Of a stretch of 64,000 bases of DNA, positions 42,868 through 51,927 are shown in pieces. The position numbers and the translations under genes are program-made. The notes beneath the pieces are model-generated. The model was given only the letters and a program-made list of their open reading frames with translations, did no database searches and was not told the origin of the DNA. Origin of the DNA: an uncultured Bacteroidales bacterium (GTDB lineage: Bacteria; Bacteroidota; Bacteroidia; Bacteroidales; UBA932); NCBI GenBank assembly GCA_934695325.1, contig CAKUVD010000004.1, positions 121,833 to 185,832 of the forward strand, given 5' to 3'. How positions within the stretch are numbered: position 1 is the stretch's first letter; every line of letters begins with the position of its first letter.

Positions 42868-43239
42868 ATGGAAGAGAATAAGAATATGGAAAACGAAGTG
42901 CTTACGGCTGAAGATGCGAAAGCCTTGGCTCCATTGTATTCCGATGTAATAAAGGCATTGAAACAGGTCTATGATCCGGAGATTCCTGTGAATATCTACG
43001 ATCTAGGGCTTATTTACGAGCTTGTGATAAATAAGGCTCACGAGGTATCCATAAAGATGACATTCACAGCTCCTAACTGCCCGATGGCAGACGAGGTGAT
43101 GGCTGAGGTGAAGACGTCCGTGGAAGATGTTCCTGGAGTAAAGTCCTGCAGCATTGACCTGGTGTTCGAGCCGGTATGGGACAGGAGTATGCTGTCCGAG
43201 GAGGCCAAGGTCGAGCTCGGGCTTGACGGTGAGGACTGA
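42868..43239 (+). CDS. SufT-like MIP18/DUF59 Fe-S assembly protein
   Basis: About 123 residues with the MIP18/DUF59 fold: VYDPEIPVNIYDLGLIYEL near residue 35 and TAPNCPMADEV with the conserved Cys near residue 73. Such proteins (SufT, PaaD-like) assist Fe-S cluster maturation or transfer, which fits the place after sufS-sufE. ATGs at 42862 (ORF start reading MNMEEN) and 42868 are both possible. Its stop overlaps the folK start by one base (TGATG), indicating translational coupling. Confidence 0.9.
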   Translation: MEENKNMENEVLTAEDAKALAPLYSDVIKALKQVYDPEIPVNIYDLGLIYELVINKAHEVSIKMTFTAPNCPMADEVMAEVKTSVEDVPGVKSCSIDLVFEPVWDRSMLSEEAKVELGLDGED

Positions 43240-43733
43240 TGCCGGACTGTGTGACAGTATATCTGGGGCTCGGGTCGAACGAGGGAGATCGCGAATGTAA
43301 CTTGAGATCCGCATTGTCAATGCTGGATTCCACCCCTGGGGTTCACGTTGATATGGTCTCGGATATATTGGAGACTGAGCCGTGGGGGTTTGATGCCGAA
43401 CAGAATTTCCTGAACTGCGTCGCGAGGGTGATCGTGGACAGCTGTGTCACGCCTGAGATGCTCCTGGACTTGTGCAAAAGCATTGAAGGAAGGCTTGGGC
43501 GTCAGGAAAAGGTGGAATTCAGCCGAGACGGCAAGAGGATATACCATTCCAGGCCCATAGACATTGACATTCTGCTATTTGGCTTGATACGGATATGTCA
43601 GGACAGGCTCACGGTTCCGCATCCTCTGATGGCCGAGCGTGATTTCGTTATGGTACCTCTGAGGCAGGTCGCAGGCAGTGATGTCATAGAGGCTTTCCCT
43701 GATGTCTTCAGCCCTGCTGGGCGCTTAGGATGA
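43239..43733 (+). CDS. folK: 2-amino-4-hydroxy-6-hydroxymethyldihydropteridine diphosphokinase
   Basis: A 164-residue HPPK, which transfers pyrophosphate from ATP to the pterin in folate synthesis. Signatures: YLGLGSNEGDRECNL at the N-terminus, TEPWGFDAEQNFLNCVARV, RLGRQEKVEF, SRPIDIDILLFG (catalytic Asp pair) and LTVPHPLMAERDFVMVPL. The ATG shares its A with the preceding TGA. folK is joined to the suf genes here, while folA and thyA sit 5 kb away. Confidence 0.96.
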   Translation: MPDCVTVYLGLGSNEGDRECNLRSALSMLDSTPGVHVDMVSDILETEPWGFDAEQNFLNCVARVIVDSCVTPEMLLDLCKSIEGRLGRQEKVEFSRDGKRIYHSRPIDIDILLFGLIRICQDRLTVPHPLMAERDFVMVPLRQVAGSDVIEAFPDVFSPAGRLG

Positions 43734-43774
43734 CGCAGGCAGACAAAACTTCTGATGCCGTGTCCCCTCGGCTA

Positions 43775-43805
43775 TTTGAAAACAAAAGCCAAATGACTAC
43801 ATTTG
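43775..43805 (+). promoter_or_regulatory. Promoter of glyQS
   Basis: TTTG (43775-43778), exactly 19 bases, TACATTTG (43798-43805): a full consensus match. Transcription should begin near 43812, giving a leader of about 30 bases. Confidence 0.8.
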
Positions 43806-43842
43806 TACTTTGCTGAATGTATTTTAACTAATATAACTGTTT

Positions 43843-45387
43843 ATGACACAGGATGAACTTTTCAAGGTCCTGGTTGCGCATTGCAAGGAGTATGGATTCA
43901 TATTCCCTTCAAGCGAAATCTATGATGGACTTGCGGCCGTTTATGATTACGGCCAGATGGGCGTGGAACTGAAGAACAACATCAAGAGATACTGGTGGGA
44001 GGCTATGACCCGTCTTCACGAGAATGTGGTCGGCATCGACTCCTGCATCTTTATGCACCCAAAGACCTGGGTCGCTTCCGGTCACGTGGCTGCGTTCAAC
44101 GACCCTCTTATCGACAACAAGGATTCCAAGAAGAGATATCGTGCGGACAACCTCATAGAGGACTATCTCGGCAAGATCGAAGAGAAAATCGAGAAAGAGG
44201 TCGCAAAGGGCCGCAAGAAGTTCGGAGAAGGCTTCGATGAGGCCAAGTTCCGCGAGACCAATCCGAATGTCCTCCGCGAGAAGGCCAAATATGATGCCGT
44301 TCACAGCAGATATGTGGCTGCAGAGCAGGCCAACGACCTCAAAGAATACAAGCAGATCATTCTCGACTGCGGCATCGTGGATCCGATCTCAGGTACGGCT
44401 AACTGGACAGACGTCCGTCAGTTCAACTTGATGTTCAGCACTCAGATAAGCAATACAGGCGAGGCTGACGACAAGATCTACCTTCGTCCGGAGACTGCAC
44501 AGGGTATTTTCATCGAGTACCTCAATGTCCAGAAGACAGGCCGTATGAAGATTCCTTTCGGTATCGCCCAGATCGGAAAGGCGTTCAGGAACGAGATCGT
44601 GGCACGTCAGTTCATCTTCCGTATGAGGGAGTTCGAGCAGATGGAGATGGAGTTCTTCTGCAAGCCTGGGACTGAGATGGAATTCTTCAAATACTGGAAG
44701 GAGACCAGGATGAAGTGGCACGTGAATCTCGGAATGGGAGCTGAGAACTATCGTTTCCACGACCACGAGAAACTCGCACACTATGCCAATGCCGCTACCG
44801 ATATCGAGTTCAACTTCCCGTTCGGCTTCAAGGAGCTTGAGGGTATCCACTCCAGGACTGATTTCGACCTCGGGAATCACGCCAAACTTTCCGGAAAGAA
44901 GATCCAGTATTACGATCCTGAGACTGGCGAGAGTTACACTCCGTACTGCGTGGAGACATCCATCGGTGTGGACCGTATGTTCCTCGCTGTGCTTTCCCAC
45001 TCATACAAGGTAGAGCAGCTTGAGAACGGCGAGTCTCGTGTAGTGCTCAGCATTCCGGCACCTCTGGCACCTGTAAAGGTCGCCATCCTTCCTCTTCTGA
45101 AGAAAGACGGACTTCCTGAGCTTGCACAGGAGGTGGTAAAGGAGATCAGATACGACTTTAACTACCAGTACGACGAGAAGGACAGCATCGGCAAGAGGTA
45201 TCGCCGTCAGGATGCCATCGGAACTCCGTTCTGTGTGACCGTGGATCACGAATCGCTTAAAGATCATTGTGTCACTGTTCGCGACCGCGACACGATGGAG
45301 CAGGTACGCGTTCCTATCTCGGAGCTTCGTGCGATGATCGACAAGAAAGTGAATATGTCCAACCTGCTCAGAGGAATCGAGGGATAG
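43843..45387 (+). CDS. glyQS: Glycine--tRNA ligase, single-chain type
   Basis: A 514-residue homodimeric class II synthetase of the eukaryote/archaea-like type found in Bacteroidota. Motif 2 is FRNEIVARQFIFRMREFEQMEMEFF (shown partly as FRMREFEQMEMEFF), with PETAQGIF and HEKLAHYANAATDIEF typical of GlyRS. Motif 3 is ETSIGVDRMFLAVL. The C-terminal anticodon-binding domain begins at about residue 395 (APVKVAILPLLKKDG). It is monocistronic: its own promoter lies upstream and a strong terminator downstream. Some databases name this gene glyS. Confidence 0.97.
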   Translation: MTQDELFKVLVAHCKEYGFIFPSSEIYDGLAAVYDYGQMGVELKNNIKRYWWEAMTRLHENVVGIDSCIFMHPKTWVASGHVAAFNDPLIDNKDSKKRYRADNLIEDYLGKIEEKIEKEVAKGRKKFGEGFDEAKFRETNPNVLREKAKYDAVHSRYVAAEQANDLKEYKQIILDCGIVDPISGTANWTDVRQFNLMFSTQISNTGEADDKIYLRPETAQGIFIEYLNVQKTGRMKIPFGIAQIGKAFRNEIVARQFIFRMREFEQMEMEFFCKPGTEMEFFKYWKETRMKWHVNLGMGAENYRFHDHEKLAHYANAATDIEFNFPFGFKELEGIHSRTDFDLGNHAKLSGKKIQYYDPETGESYTPYCVETSIGVDRMFLAVLSHSYKVEQLENGESRVVLSIPAPLAPVKVAILPLLKKDGLPELAQEVVKEIRYDFNYQYDEKDSIGKRYRRQDAIGTPFCVTVDHESLKDHCVTVRDRDTMEQVRVPISELRAMIDKKVNMSNLLRGIEG

Positions 45388-45436
45388 TCCGAGAATTTGA
45401 TAAGTAAAAGAGCAATTTAGGCTCTTTTGATGCAAT

Positions 45437-45493
45437 AAAAAAGCCTTTCAAGTGTGAAAACTTGTTTTTCCACGCTTGAAAGGCTTTTTTTTC
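45437..45493. terminator. Strong terminator after glyQS
   Basis: The arms AAAAAAGCCTTTCAAGTGTG (from 45437) and CACGCTTGAAAGGC with a run of eight T (to about 45492) pair over 19-20 bases with one G-T, around a loop containing GTTTTTC. The poly-T tail makes it a convincing rho-independent terminator. The A run lets it work on the other strand as well. Confidence 0.9.
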
Positions 45494-45524
45494 GTACATT
45501 TATGGACAGAAAACCACATATCAG

Positions 45525-48482
45525 ATGAAAAAGTCAATATCAGCAATCCTTGCGCTGCTTGCCGCCTGCAACATTGTCCTGGCGCAGCAGTGGAAACCTG
45601 CCGGAGAGAACATCCGGACGCGCTGGGCTGCGCAGGTAAGCCCTGAGAATTCACACACTGAATATCCTCGGCCTCAGATGGTACGAAAACATTGGCAGAG
45701 CCTGAACGGACTCTGGGACTATGCCATAAGTCCTAAAGACGCCTCTTTGATGCCTTTGCAGGCCGACGGTCGCATACTTGTTCCATTCTGTGTCGAATCG
45801 TCACTCTCCGGCGTCGGAAAACGTGTGGGCGGAGACAGCCTGCTCTGGTACAGGACTAAGATAGAAAAGCCTCAGGAGTGGGACGGAAAACGTGTCCTGC
45901 TGCATTTCGATGCTGTGGACTGGTCTGCCGAGGTCTACATTGACGGGAATCTTGCCGCGACACATACGGGCGGATATACCGCCTTTGCGGTGGATGTCAC
46001 TGATTATCTGACATCAGGGGAGGCCGAACTGGTCGTGAAAGTATGGGATCCTACAGATGACCCGGCATATTCGGTCCCGCGCGGGAAACAGGTCTCGAAG
46101 CCGTCGGGAATCTGGTACACCCCTGTGACCGGTATATGGCAGAGCGTCTGGATGGAGGCGGTCGATGCGGACGCCTATATAGAAGACTACAATGTCATTA
46201 CAGATATAGCCACAGGTGAGATCTCCGTTACGGCATCTTGCCGAGGCGCCGTGTCCGGGGACAAGATACGTGTGGATGTGCTCCGTCCTAAGGTGGGCTA
46301 TGACACGAGGAAGCCGGGATGGGGCATTTTCCGTAAAGGACGCGCCACCGTGGAGGCCGGCGAGGCGGCTACTGTCAAGGTTCGTCGCCCGAGGCTCTGG
46401 AGCCCCGAGAAGCCGTATCTTTATGGTCTGAGGATATCACTCATCCGCAACGGCAAGGTCATTGACCGTGTGGAAGGCTACACGGCGATGCGCAAGATAT
46501 CGGAGATGAAAGATGAGAATGGAGTGAAGCGCCTGGCCTTGAATGACAAGATACTTTTCCAGTTCGGCCCGCTCGACCAGGGATGGTGGCCTGACGGTCT
46601 CTATACCGCACCGACGGCTGAGGCTCTAGTCTGGGATATCGAAGCAACCAAGAATTTGGGCTTCAATATGATACGTAAGCATATCAAGGTGGAGCCTTCA
46701 CACTGGTACTATGCCTGTGACAGGCTCGGAATGCTCGTATGGCAGGATATGCCGTGCATCGGTTGCTACAACCAGCGCGACCAGTGGGCGCAGGGCGATG
46801 ACCGATATGGCGCAGGAAGTGACTATTGGGCCGGAAACGATGAAAACAAGGCCAACTATTATAAGGAATGGGGAGAGATCCTGTCCCAGCTGAAGAAATT
46901 CCAGTCTATCGTGGTCTGGGTGCCGTTCAACGAGGCCTGGGGGCAGTTCGATACTGAGACTGTAGTCGAGTTCACCAGGTCGCAGGACCATACAAGGCTT
47001 GTCAATGCAGCATCTGGTGGAAACTGGGTTCAGGGAGCAGGGGATATCCTCGATTCACATACCTATCCTAATCCGCGTATGCGCATCCTGGACACGGCTA
47101 TGGTCAATGTCCTTGGCGAGTATGGCGGCATAGGGCGCCCTGTGGAGGGGCACACTTGGGACATAGGCCGCAAATGGGGGTACGTGCAGTATGACACGGA
47201 GAAGAAGGTCACCGACACATACTGTATGTACGTATGTGACCTCATCGACATAAAGCAGAATGATATGTGCGCCGCCGCTGTATATACCCAGACCACCGAT
47301 GTGGAGGGCGAAGTGAACGGATTCTACACCTACGACAGGGAAGTGCTGAAGGTCAATGCAGACCGCATCCGTGAGGCTAACCAATCTGTAATCAGTGCTC
47401 CAGAGACTCCGTCCCTGCCTCTTGTCCGTCCTTCGGCTTTCCATTACAAGGACGCGGGGATGGCTCATCACCTGAAACTGTTCACTCTCCGCAACGGAGA
47501 CATCACTATGCAGGTGACGGACTTCGGCGCTCGCATAATCAGCCTCTTCGCTCCGGACAGAGAGGGCAATGCTGATGACATCATCGTAGGTTACGACGAC
47601 GCTGAACGCTTTGTCCACAACACAGGGGAGCGTTTCCTCGGGGCGACAGTAGGGCGTGTGGCGAACCGTATAGCCGGCGGCAGATTCACTCTTGACGGAA
47701 AGACATACGACTTGCCTAAGAATAACAATGGGCAGACTCTGCACGGAGGACTGCTTGGGCTGGATATGGTCGTATGGCAGATGAAAGACCGCACGGACTC
47801 CTCATTGACATTGACTTACACCGCACCGGACGGGCAGGACGGATTCCCTGGAGACCTCAGCATAGAACTGACATATACATTGACTTCAGACAACAGTCTG
47901 GACATTGCATATAAGGCGACCACCGACAAGGCGACACCTGTCAATCTCTCGAACCACGCATTCTATAACTTGCACGGCAGAAAGGGCGGCTCGATTCTCG
48001 ACCATATCCTCACTGTCGATGCAGACCATATCACCGCCATTGACGATGTCCTTATCCCTACCGGCGAGCATCTTGCCGTGGAGGGAACTCCGTTTGATTT
48101 CCGTGAGCCCCACAGCATAGGCGAGAGGATAGGTGAAGGCCATCAGCAGCTAATCCTCGGAGGCGGATATGACCATAACTGGGAACTTAATGTCCCTTCT
48201 GACGGAGCAGTTCATCCTGTATGTACGCTCAGCGATCCTGTCTCCGGGCGTAAGATGGAGGTTCTGACCGACCAGCCGGGGCTTCAGTTCTACAGCGGTA
48301 ACTTCTTCGATGGGAAGTATTGTGGCAAAGTCCAGGGGCTGCCTATCGGACATCGGGAGGCGTTGGCCCTGGAGACGCAGAAATGGCCAGACGGGGTGAA
48401 TCATCCGGATTTTCCGAATACCATTCTCCGTCCTGGGGAAGTATACACACAACATACTGTCTATAGGTTCTCTGCGGAGTAG
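45525..48482 (+). CDS. GH2 glycoside hydrolase fused to a mutarotase domain
   Basis: A 985-residue secreted protein (signal to about AQQ, residue 21). Residues about 35-640 form a GH2 enzyme: sugar-binding jelly roll (SLNGLWDYAISP), immunoglobulin-like domain, then a TIM barrel with the acid/base Glu in VPFNEAWGQF (about residue 469) and the nucleophile Glu in NVLGEYGGIG (about residue 532). From about residue 645 a complete GalM-type domain follows (TDFGARIISLFAPDREG, GRVANRIAGGRF, LHGGLLGLDM, VNLSNHAFYNL, DDVLIPTGEH). The combination suggests beta-glycoside cleavage with direct anomer conversion. Exact sugar unknown; beta-galactosidase is plausible given galK and galM in the window. Confidence 0.92.
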   Translation: MKKSISAILALLAACNIVLAQQWKPAGENIRTRWAAQVSPENSHTEYPRPQMVRKHWQSLNGLWDYAISPKDASLMPLQADGRILVPFCVESSLSGVGKRVGGDSLLWYRTKIEKPQEWDGKRVLLHFDAVDWSAEVYIDGNLAATHTGGYTAFAVDVTDYLTSGEAELVVKVWDPTDDPAYSVPRGKQVSKPSGIWYTPVTGIWQSVWMEAVDADAYIEDYNVITDIATGEISVTASCRGAVSGDKIRVDVLRPKVGYDTRKPGWGIFRKGRATVEAGEAATVKVRRPRLWSPEKPYLYGLRISLIRNGKVIDRVEGYTAMRKISEMKDENGVKRLALNDKILFQFGPLDQGWWPDGLYTAPTAEALVWDIEATKNLGFNMIRKHIKVEPSHWYYACDRLGMLVWQDMPCIGCYNQRDQWAQGDDRYGAGSDYWAGNDENKANYYKEWGEILSQLKKFQSIVVWVPFNEAWGQFDTETVVEFTRSQDHTRLVNAASGGNWVQGAGDILDSHTYPNPRMRILDTAMVNVLGEYGGIGRPVEGHTWDIGRKWGYVQYDTEKKVTDTYCMYVCDLIDIKQNDMCAAAVYTQTTDVEGEVNGFYTYDREVLKVNADRIREANQSVISAPETPSLPLVRPSAFHYKDAGMAHHLKLFTLRNGDITMQVTDFGARIISLFAPDREGNADDIIVGYDDAERFVHNTGERFLGATVGRVANRIAGGRFTLDGKTYDLPKNNNGQTLHGGLLGLDMVVWQMKDRTDSSLTLTYTAPDGQDGFPGDLSIELTYTLTSDNSLDIAYKATTDKATPVNLSNHAFYNLHGRKGGSILDHILTVDADHITAIDDVLIPTGEHLAVEGTPFDFREPHSIGERIGEGHQQLILGGGYDHNWELNVPSDGAVHPVCTLSDPVSGRKMEVLTDQPGLQFYSGNFFDGKYCGKVQGLPIGHREALALETQKWPDGVNHPDFPNTILRPGEVYTQHTVYRFSAE

Positions 48483-48508
48483 CATCTATCTGCCGCGATT
48501 ATAAGAAT

Positions 48509-48552
48509 ACGCCCGTGATAAGGTCTTGACCAAGGCATGGGCGTGCTTTTGT
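48509..48552. terminator. Terminator between the GH2 fusion and the helical lipoprotein gene
   Basis: ACGCCCGT (48509-48516) pairs with ATGGGCGT (48537-48544), with one G-T pair and a 20-base loop, followed by GCTTTTGTG. It sits between convergent genes. The T tract is short. Confidence 0.5.
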
Positions 48553-48566
48553 GTTCTTTGTCCGCT

Positions 48567-50165
48567 TTACTCCATGTTACGGGCTTCGTCTGTCAATGCT
48601 GCCATGCGCAGAAGTGTGACGATGGATGCTCTCGAGCAGTTTATCCAGAAGGTGCGGCTCTTGTTCTTTTCAGGGCTTCGCAGATTGAATGTAGTCGGAA
48701 TTTTGCCGTCCGTGACATCCTGTACTACCGTCAAGTTGTCTATCAGGGCCTTGGCCTTGGAGAAAGCCAGCTTGTCACCGGTCACCTCGTAGAGGTCCAG
48801 ATACGCATTGGCCACATTGCAGGTGCTGTTGTCCACCGGGACCTGATACTTGTGCTGTTCGAATACGCAAGGTGTGGCGATGGTCCTGATCCCATATTCG
48901 TCAGGAATGGCATCCCAATGCACGAACTGGTCCTCGCTCAGCCGGATCAGGTCTCTTGCGTCTTCTATATCCCTGTCTGACGGCTTCCTGTGCAATATGT
49001 ATGAGGCATAAGGCGCAGCCGTGCAGTTCGTCAGGTTCTGATAAGGCTCCAGGCCTTCCACTGTGACATCCTCGAACTGGCCTGTGAGATCGAAGGTCTC
49101 CAACGCCACTTCTTTCATCCATCTTTCTGCCTTTTCTCTCATTGCGGAGTATATCTTGACTCCGTACTCGTTCTCCAGCCGCCTTGTGTAGTTCAGGATA
49201 GGGTGAAGCATAGCCTTTGCCGCATTGACAGGCTCTCCGGTCTGGAAATCGACCTTTATAGGGAAGGAGCCATCCTCGTTCTGAATCTTTGCGAATGTGG
49301 CTGCTATCTTCATAGCACGGTCGTAGTACAGTGAATCTCCGGTGACATTGAATAGGTCCAGAAAGGCATTTCCTGCATAGCAGGCGTCCATCGTCATTGT
49401 CCTTCCTGCATTCCAGTCCTTTCCTGATGCGACGAGGCCTCCATAATAGGTGGGAGGGAAGAACTCGAGCCTGTCTCCCGCAGGCCTGCTTTCTCGTATG
49501 AGGAAGCTTGCGGCGTTCTTGGCTATTGTCAATGCTTCCGTCCGCAGCCCTGCCACATTCTTCGCTATCAGTGATTCTACAGTAATCAGGCTTCCGAGAA
49601 TCTTATTGGCGTAGGTGAAATGCGAATAGAGATCCAAGTCTGGCTCATCGGAAATCTTTAGTTTCTGGACTCCAGGCATATTATGAATGTACAGCGCCGC
49701 CATCATCGCGGCTTCTCTGTAGGGTCTGACATTTGAATTGTATGGGCTATGAAAAGGGAAGTCCCTTAGAAATGATCTCTGATAGACGGTGTCGGCGCCA
49801 TTGTCCTTTATGGCGAGCACTGTCAGAATCACGTTTGAAGGCGGAATTGATTCCCAGATTGGAGACAAGTCGGATGTAGGCGATGCTGACTCGAAAGACC
49901 ATTCTCCTCCGCTGCCGCTCGTTTCTCTTACTATGAATCTGTACTTCAGGGCGTCTTCTTTCGGCTCGATGTCGAAGGCCGGAGCATATATGAATTTCTT
50001 GCAGTACTTGTTCCAACAGGGGTTTCTTCCCTCCGAGGCCGGGCGTATGGGTGTCTGATATTCCGCTGCCGCAGTGGCGTTTAGTCTTTCGATGTCGCTC
50101 TGATTTACAGAGCAGCCGCATACTGCCATAAGACAATATGCGGCCACAATGCTATATCTGTTCAT
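48567..50165 (-). CDS. Alpha/alpha-barrel lipoprotein, unknown function
   Basis: A 532-residue lipoprotein (lipobox AVCGCS, Cys near residue 18). The sequence is mostly helical with repeated paired helices and conserved aromatic and acidic patches (KIAATFAKIQNEDGSFPIKV, VNAAKAMLHPILNYTRRL, AYLDLYEVTGDKLAFSKAKALI, and the similar AFLDLFNVTGDSLYYDRAMKI). It reads like a six-hairpin (alpha/alpha)6 toroid of the glycosidase/lyase/epimerase type. Residues about 30-130 form a separate beta-rich part. I do not recognise a defined family. It is last in an apparent operon with thiL and the DUF4923 gene. Confidence 0.75.
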   Translation of the reverse strand: MNRYSIVAAYCLMAVCGCSVNQSDIERLNATAAAEYQTPIRPASEGRNPCWNKYCKKFIYAPAFDIEPKEDALKYRFIVRETSGSGGEWSFESASPTSDLSPIWESIPPSNVILTVLAIKDNGADTVYQRSFLRDFPFHSPYNSNVRPYREAAMMAALYIHNMPGVQKLKISDEPDLDLYSHFTYANKILGSLITVESLIAKNVAGLRTEALTIAKNAASFLIRESRPAGDRLEFFPPTYYGGLVASGKDWNAGRTMTMDACYAGNAFLDLFNVTGDSLYYDRAMKIAATFAKIQNEDGSFPIKVDFQTGEPVNAAKAMLHPILNYTRRLENEYGVKIYSAMREKAERWMKEVALETFDLTGQFEDVTVEGLEPYQNLTNCTAAPYASYILHRKPSDRDIEDARDLIRLSEDQFVHWDAIPDEYGIRTIATPCVFEQHKYQVPVDNSTCNVANAYLDLYEVTGDKLAFSKAKALIDNLTVVQDVTDGKIPTTFNLRSPEKNKSRTFWINCSRASIVTLLRMAALTDEARNME

Positions 50166-50171
50166 ACTGAG

Positions 50172-50798
50172 CTATTTTCTGGCGAGCTTGTAGCCCATCT
50201 TCATCCCTTTGTATGAGTCTGTGAGGCTGGAGATACCTGATGCCGTAGATGAACTCTTTCCTGCGTATGAGAGCGCAGTCTTGAGGAAGGTGAGGAACCT
50301 GTCGGCGTCGAAGAGAATCTCGCAGCCGTCAGAAGTTCTTGTCAATGTCCCTGTCATAGAGAGGTATTTCATAACCTTTCCGTACTGGAGAGTGACCTTC
50401 TTGGCATCATCATTCACTTGCCAAGTGCCTCCGAGGGGAATCCCGAAGATGGTGCTGGTGAAGGTCTTGTCCTCGTTGAAAGTGAAGCTTACTGCACCAG
50501 GCTTGATGCCGATTTTCTGGAGGTAACTGTCAAGCTTGCTCTCGATTCCGGATGTGACTGCGGCTCCGGCTACATTTGAAAGAGCGCTCTCTCCGCTGAG
50601 GGCTATGGCAGCTCCCGTGTAACTCCACGTGCCTGGAAGGCTTACTGCGTTCGCTCCCGGGACATAAGTGTTTACGACTGAATTGACTACGTCGGAAGAC
50701 GCCACCTTCTTAAGGATGTCTCCGAGTTTCTGGGCTGAGGCTGCAGGCGTAAAGATAACCATAGCCGCAGCGATGATTGCAACAGAGATTTTTTTCAT
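50172..50798 (-). CDS. DUF4923 family secreted protein
   Basis: A 208-residue protein starting at the ATG that begins a good signal peptide (MKKISVAIIAAAMVIFTPAA, then SAQ); the frame is open 45 bases further without signal character. The mature protein is Ser/Gly/Val rich and contains the DUF4923 pattern: LPGTWSYTGAAIALSGESAL, KLDSYLQKIGIKPGAVSFTF, FNEDKTFTS and IPLGGTWQV. It looks like a lipocalin-like beta protein. The family is common in Bacteroidales and uncharacterised. Six bases separate it from the following lipoprotein gene. Confidence 0.88.
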   Translation of the reverse strand: MKKISVAIIAAAMVIFTPAASAQKLGDILKKVASSDVVNSVVNTYVPGANAVSLPGTWSYTGAAIALSGESALSNVAGAAVTSGIESKLDSYLQKIGIKPGAVSFTFNEDKTFTSTIFGIPLGGTWQVNDDAKKVTLQYGKVMKYLSMTGTLTRTSDGCEILFDADRFLTFLKTALSYAGKSSSTASGISSLTDSYKGMKMGYKLARK

Positions 50799-50812
50799 TG
50801 TATTATGTATTT

Positions 50813-51841
50813 TTAATCTTCTTCTGACGGCCACCCTTGGCAATGTATCGGCATCTCCGCTCCCTCGGTGGTCACTATCACGCTCCCGACTTCAGGCCTG
50901 GCGAGATGACCGATGATGGAGAATGTCTGGAAGTCGTGTCGGAATGTCTCATACATTGACATAGGAATCACATAGAGGAGTCTGAAGTCGTCTCCTCCGT
51001 TGAGCGCTGCTGACATCGGGTCGATGTTGAGCTTTTTCCCGGCCTCAAAAGAGTTCCCCTCGAACGGAATCTTGTCAGTGTATATTTTCACGCCGAGTCC
51101 GCTGTCTCTGTTCAGCCGCTTGACTGCATCGGCAAGGCCTCGGCTTAAAAGGTATCCATAAGACGGGATTATGCCTGAGTCGCCGAGCTGTCCCACGATG
51201 TCCGGATTCAGCTCCGGCTTGAGGTATGCCCCTACGAGCATCTTGTATCTTTCGATGTCCGGCTGTCCGGAAAGGCTTCCCGCCTTCTCGAATCTTCTCT
51301 TCTCGGATTCCAGGATGCTCATACCTAAAAATGCCGCTCCGACATTGCCTGATATACATACGAGATCCTTGCTGCTTGCGGATTTTCGATTCTCAGAGAC
51401 TTCAGGAGAGGTTATGCCTGCTATAACTATGCTGATAACCAATCCGTTGCGTGACGGTGTAAGATCTAAGTCCGCTTTCTGTATATTGTGCTCTTCCGTC
51501 GCGGCGCAGATGCCGCTCCAGAGTTCGCTTATCTGAGGAAGGTCCAGTTTTGCGGAAATGCCCAGCCTGACAGAAATCGACTGAGGTCTCGCCATCGAGG
51601 AATAGAGTTCCCCGACCGTCCCGACGACACATTTGTATCCGAGGTGCTTCAACGGAAAATAAGTGAGGTCGAAATCGATTCCCTCAAGCCAGACTTTGGA
51701 TGCTGTCCGTATTACGGAGCCTCTTTCTCCGCTGAGGAATGCCGTGCCGTCCGCCTGTCTGAAATGTGATGCGGCGAAGAGCTGGTCGATGGCCTCCACT
51801 TTCCCTATGTCGCTGAAATTCTTCTTTTCCATCTCCGTCAA
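50813..51841 (-). CDS. thiL: Thiamine-monophosphate kinase-like protein
   Basis: A 342-residue ATP-dependent kinase of the PurM/AIR-synthase-like fold that makes thiamine diphosphate from thiamine monophosphate. The N-terminal EGIDFDLTYFPLKHLGYK motif (the DxxxE/HFD metal region with the Bacteroidota wording) and VVGTVGELYSS are present, followed by CISGNVGAAFLG and ALNGGDDFRLLY (GG-D-D-F/Y metal loop). The start may be ATG 51841 or 51832. It leads a minus-strand cluster with the DUF4923 and helical lipoprotein genes. It is divergent from the EEP gene at 51.9 kb and overlaps its upstream region. Confidence 0.85.
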   Translation of the reverse strand: MTEMEKKNFSDIGKVEAIDQLFAASHFRQADGTAFLSGERGSVIRTASKVWLEGIDFDLTYFPLKHLGYKCVVGTVGELYSSMARPQSISVRLGISAKLDLPQISELWSGICAATEEHNIQKADLDLTPSRNGLVISIVIAGITSPEVSENRKSASSKDLVCISGNVGAAFLGMSILESEKRRFEKAGSLSGQPDIERYKMLVGAYLKPELNPDIVGQLGDSGIIPSYGYLLSRGLADAVKRLNRDSGLGVKIYTDKIPFEGNSFEAGKKLNIDPMSAALNGGDDFRLLYVIPMSMYETFRHDFQTFSIIGHLARPEVGSVIVTTEGAEMPIHCQGWPSEED

Positions 51842-51878
51842 TGTCTTTAGCCTGCAAAATTAACAAATTATTTCCACA

Positions 51879-51910
51879 TTTGTCCGAACCGATTATATGT
51901 GCTACATTTG
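51879..51910 (+). promoter_or_regulatory. Promoter of the EEP gene at 51.9 kb
   Basis: TTTG (51879-51882), 20 bases, TACATTTG (51903-51910). It leaves a short leader of about 13 bases before the ATG at 51928 and supports that start over the open frame at 51841. Confidence 0.7.
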
Positions 51911-51927
51911 TGGAAAACCAACAAAAT

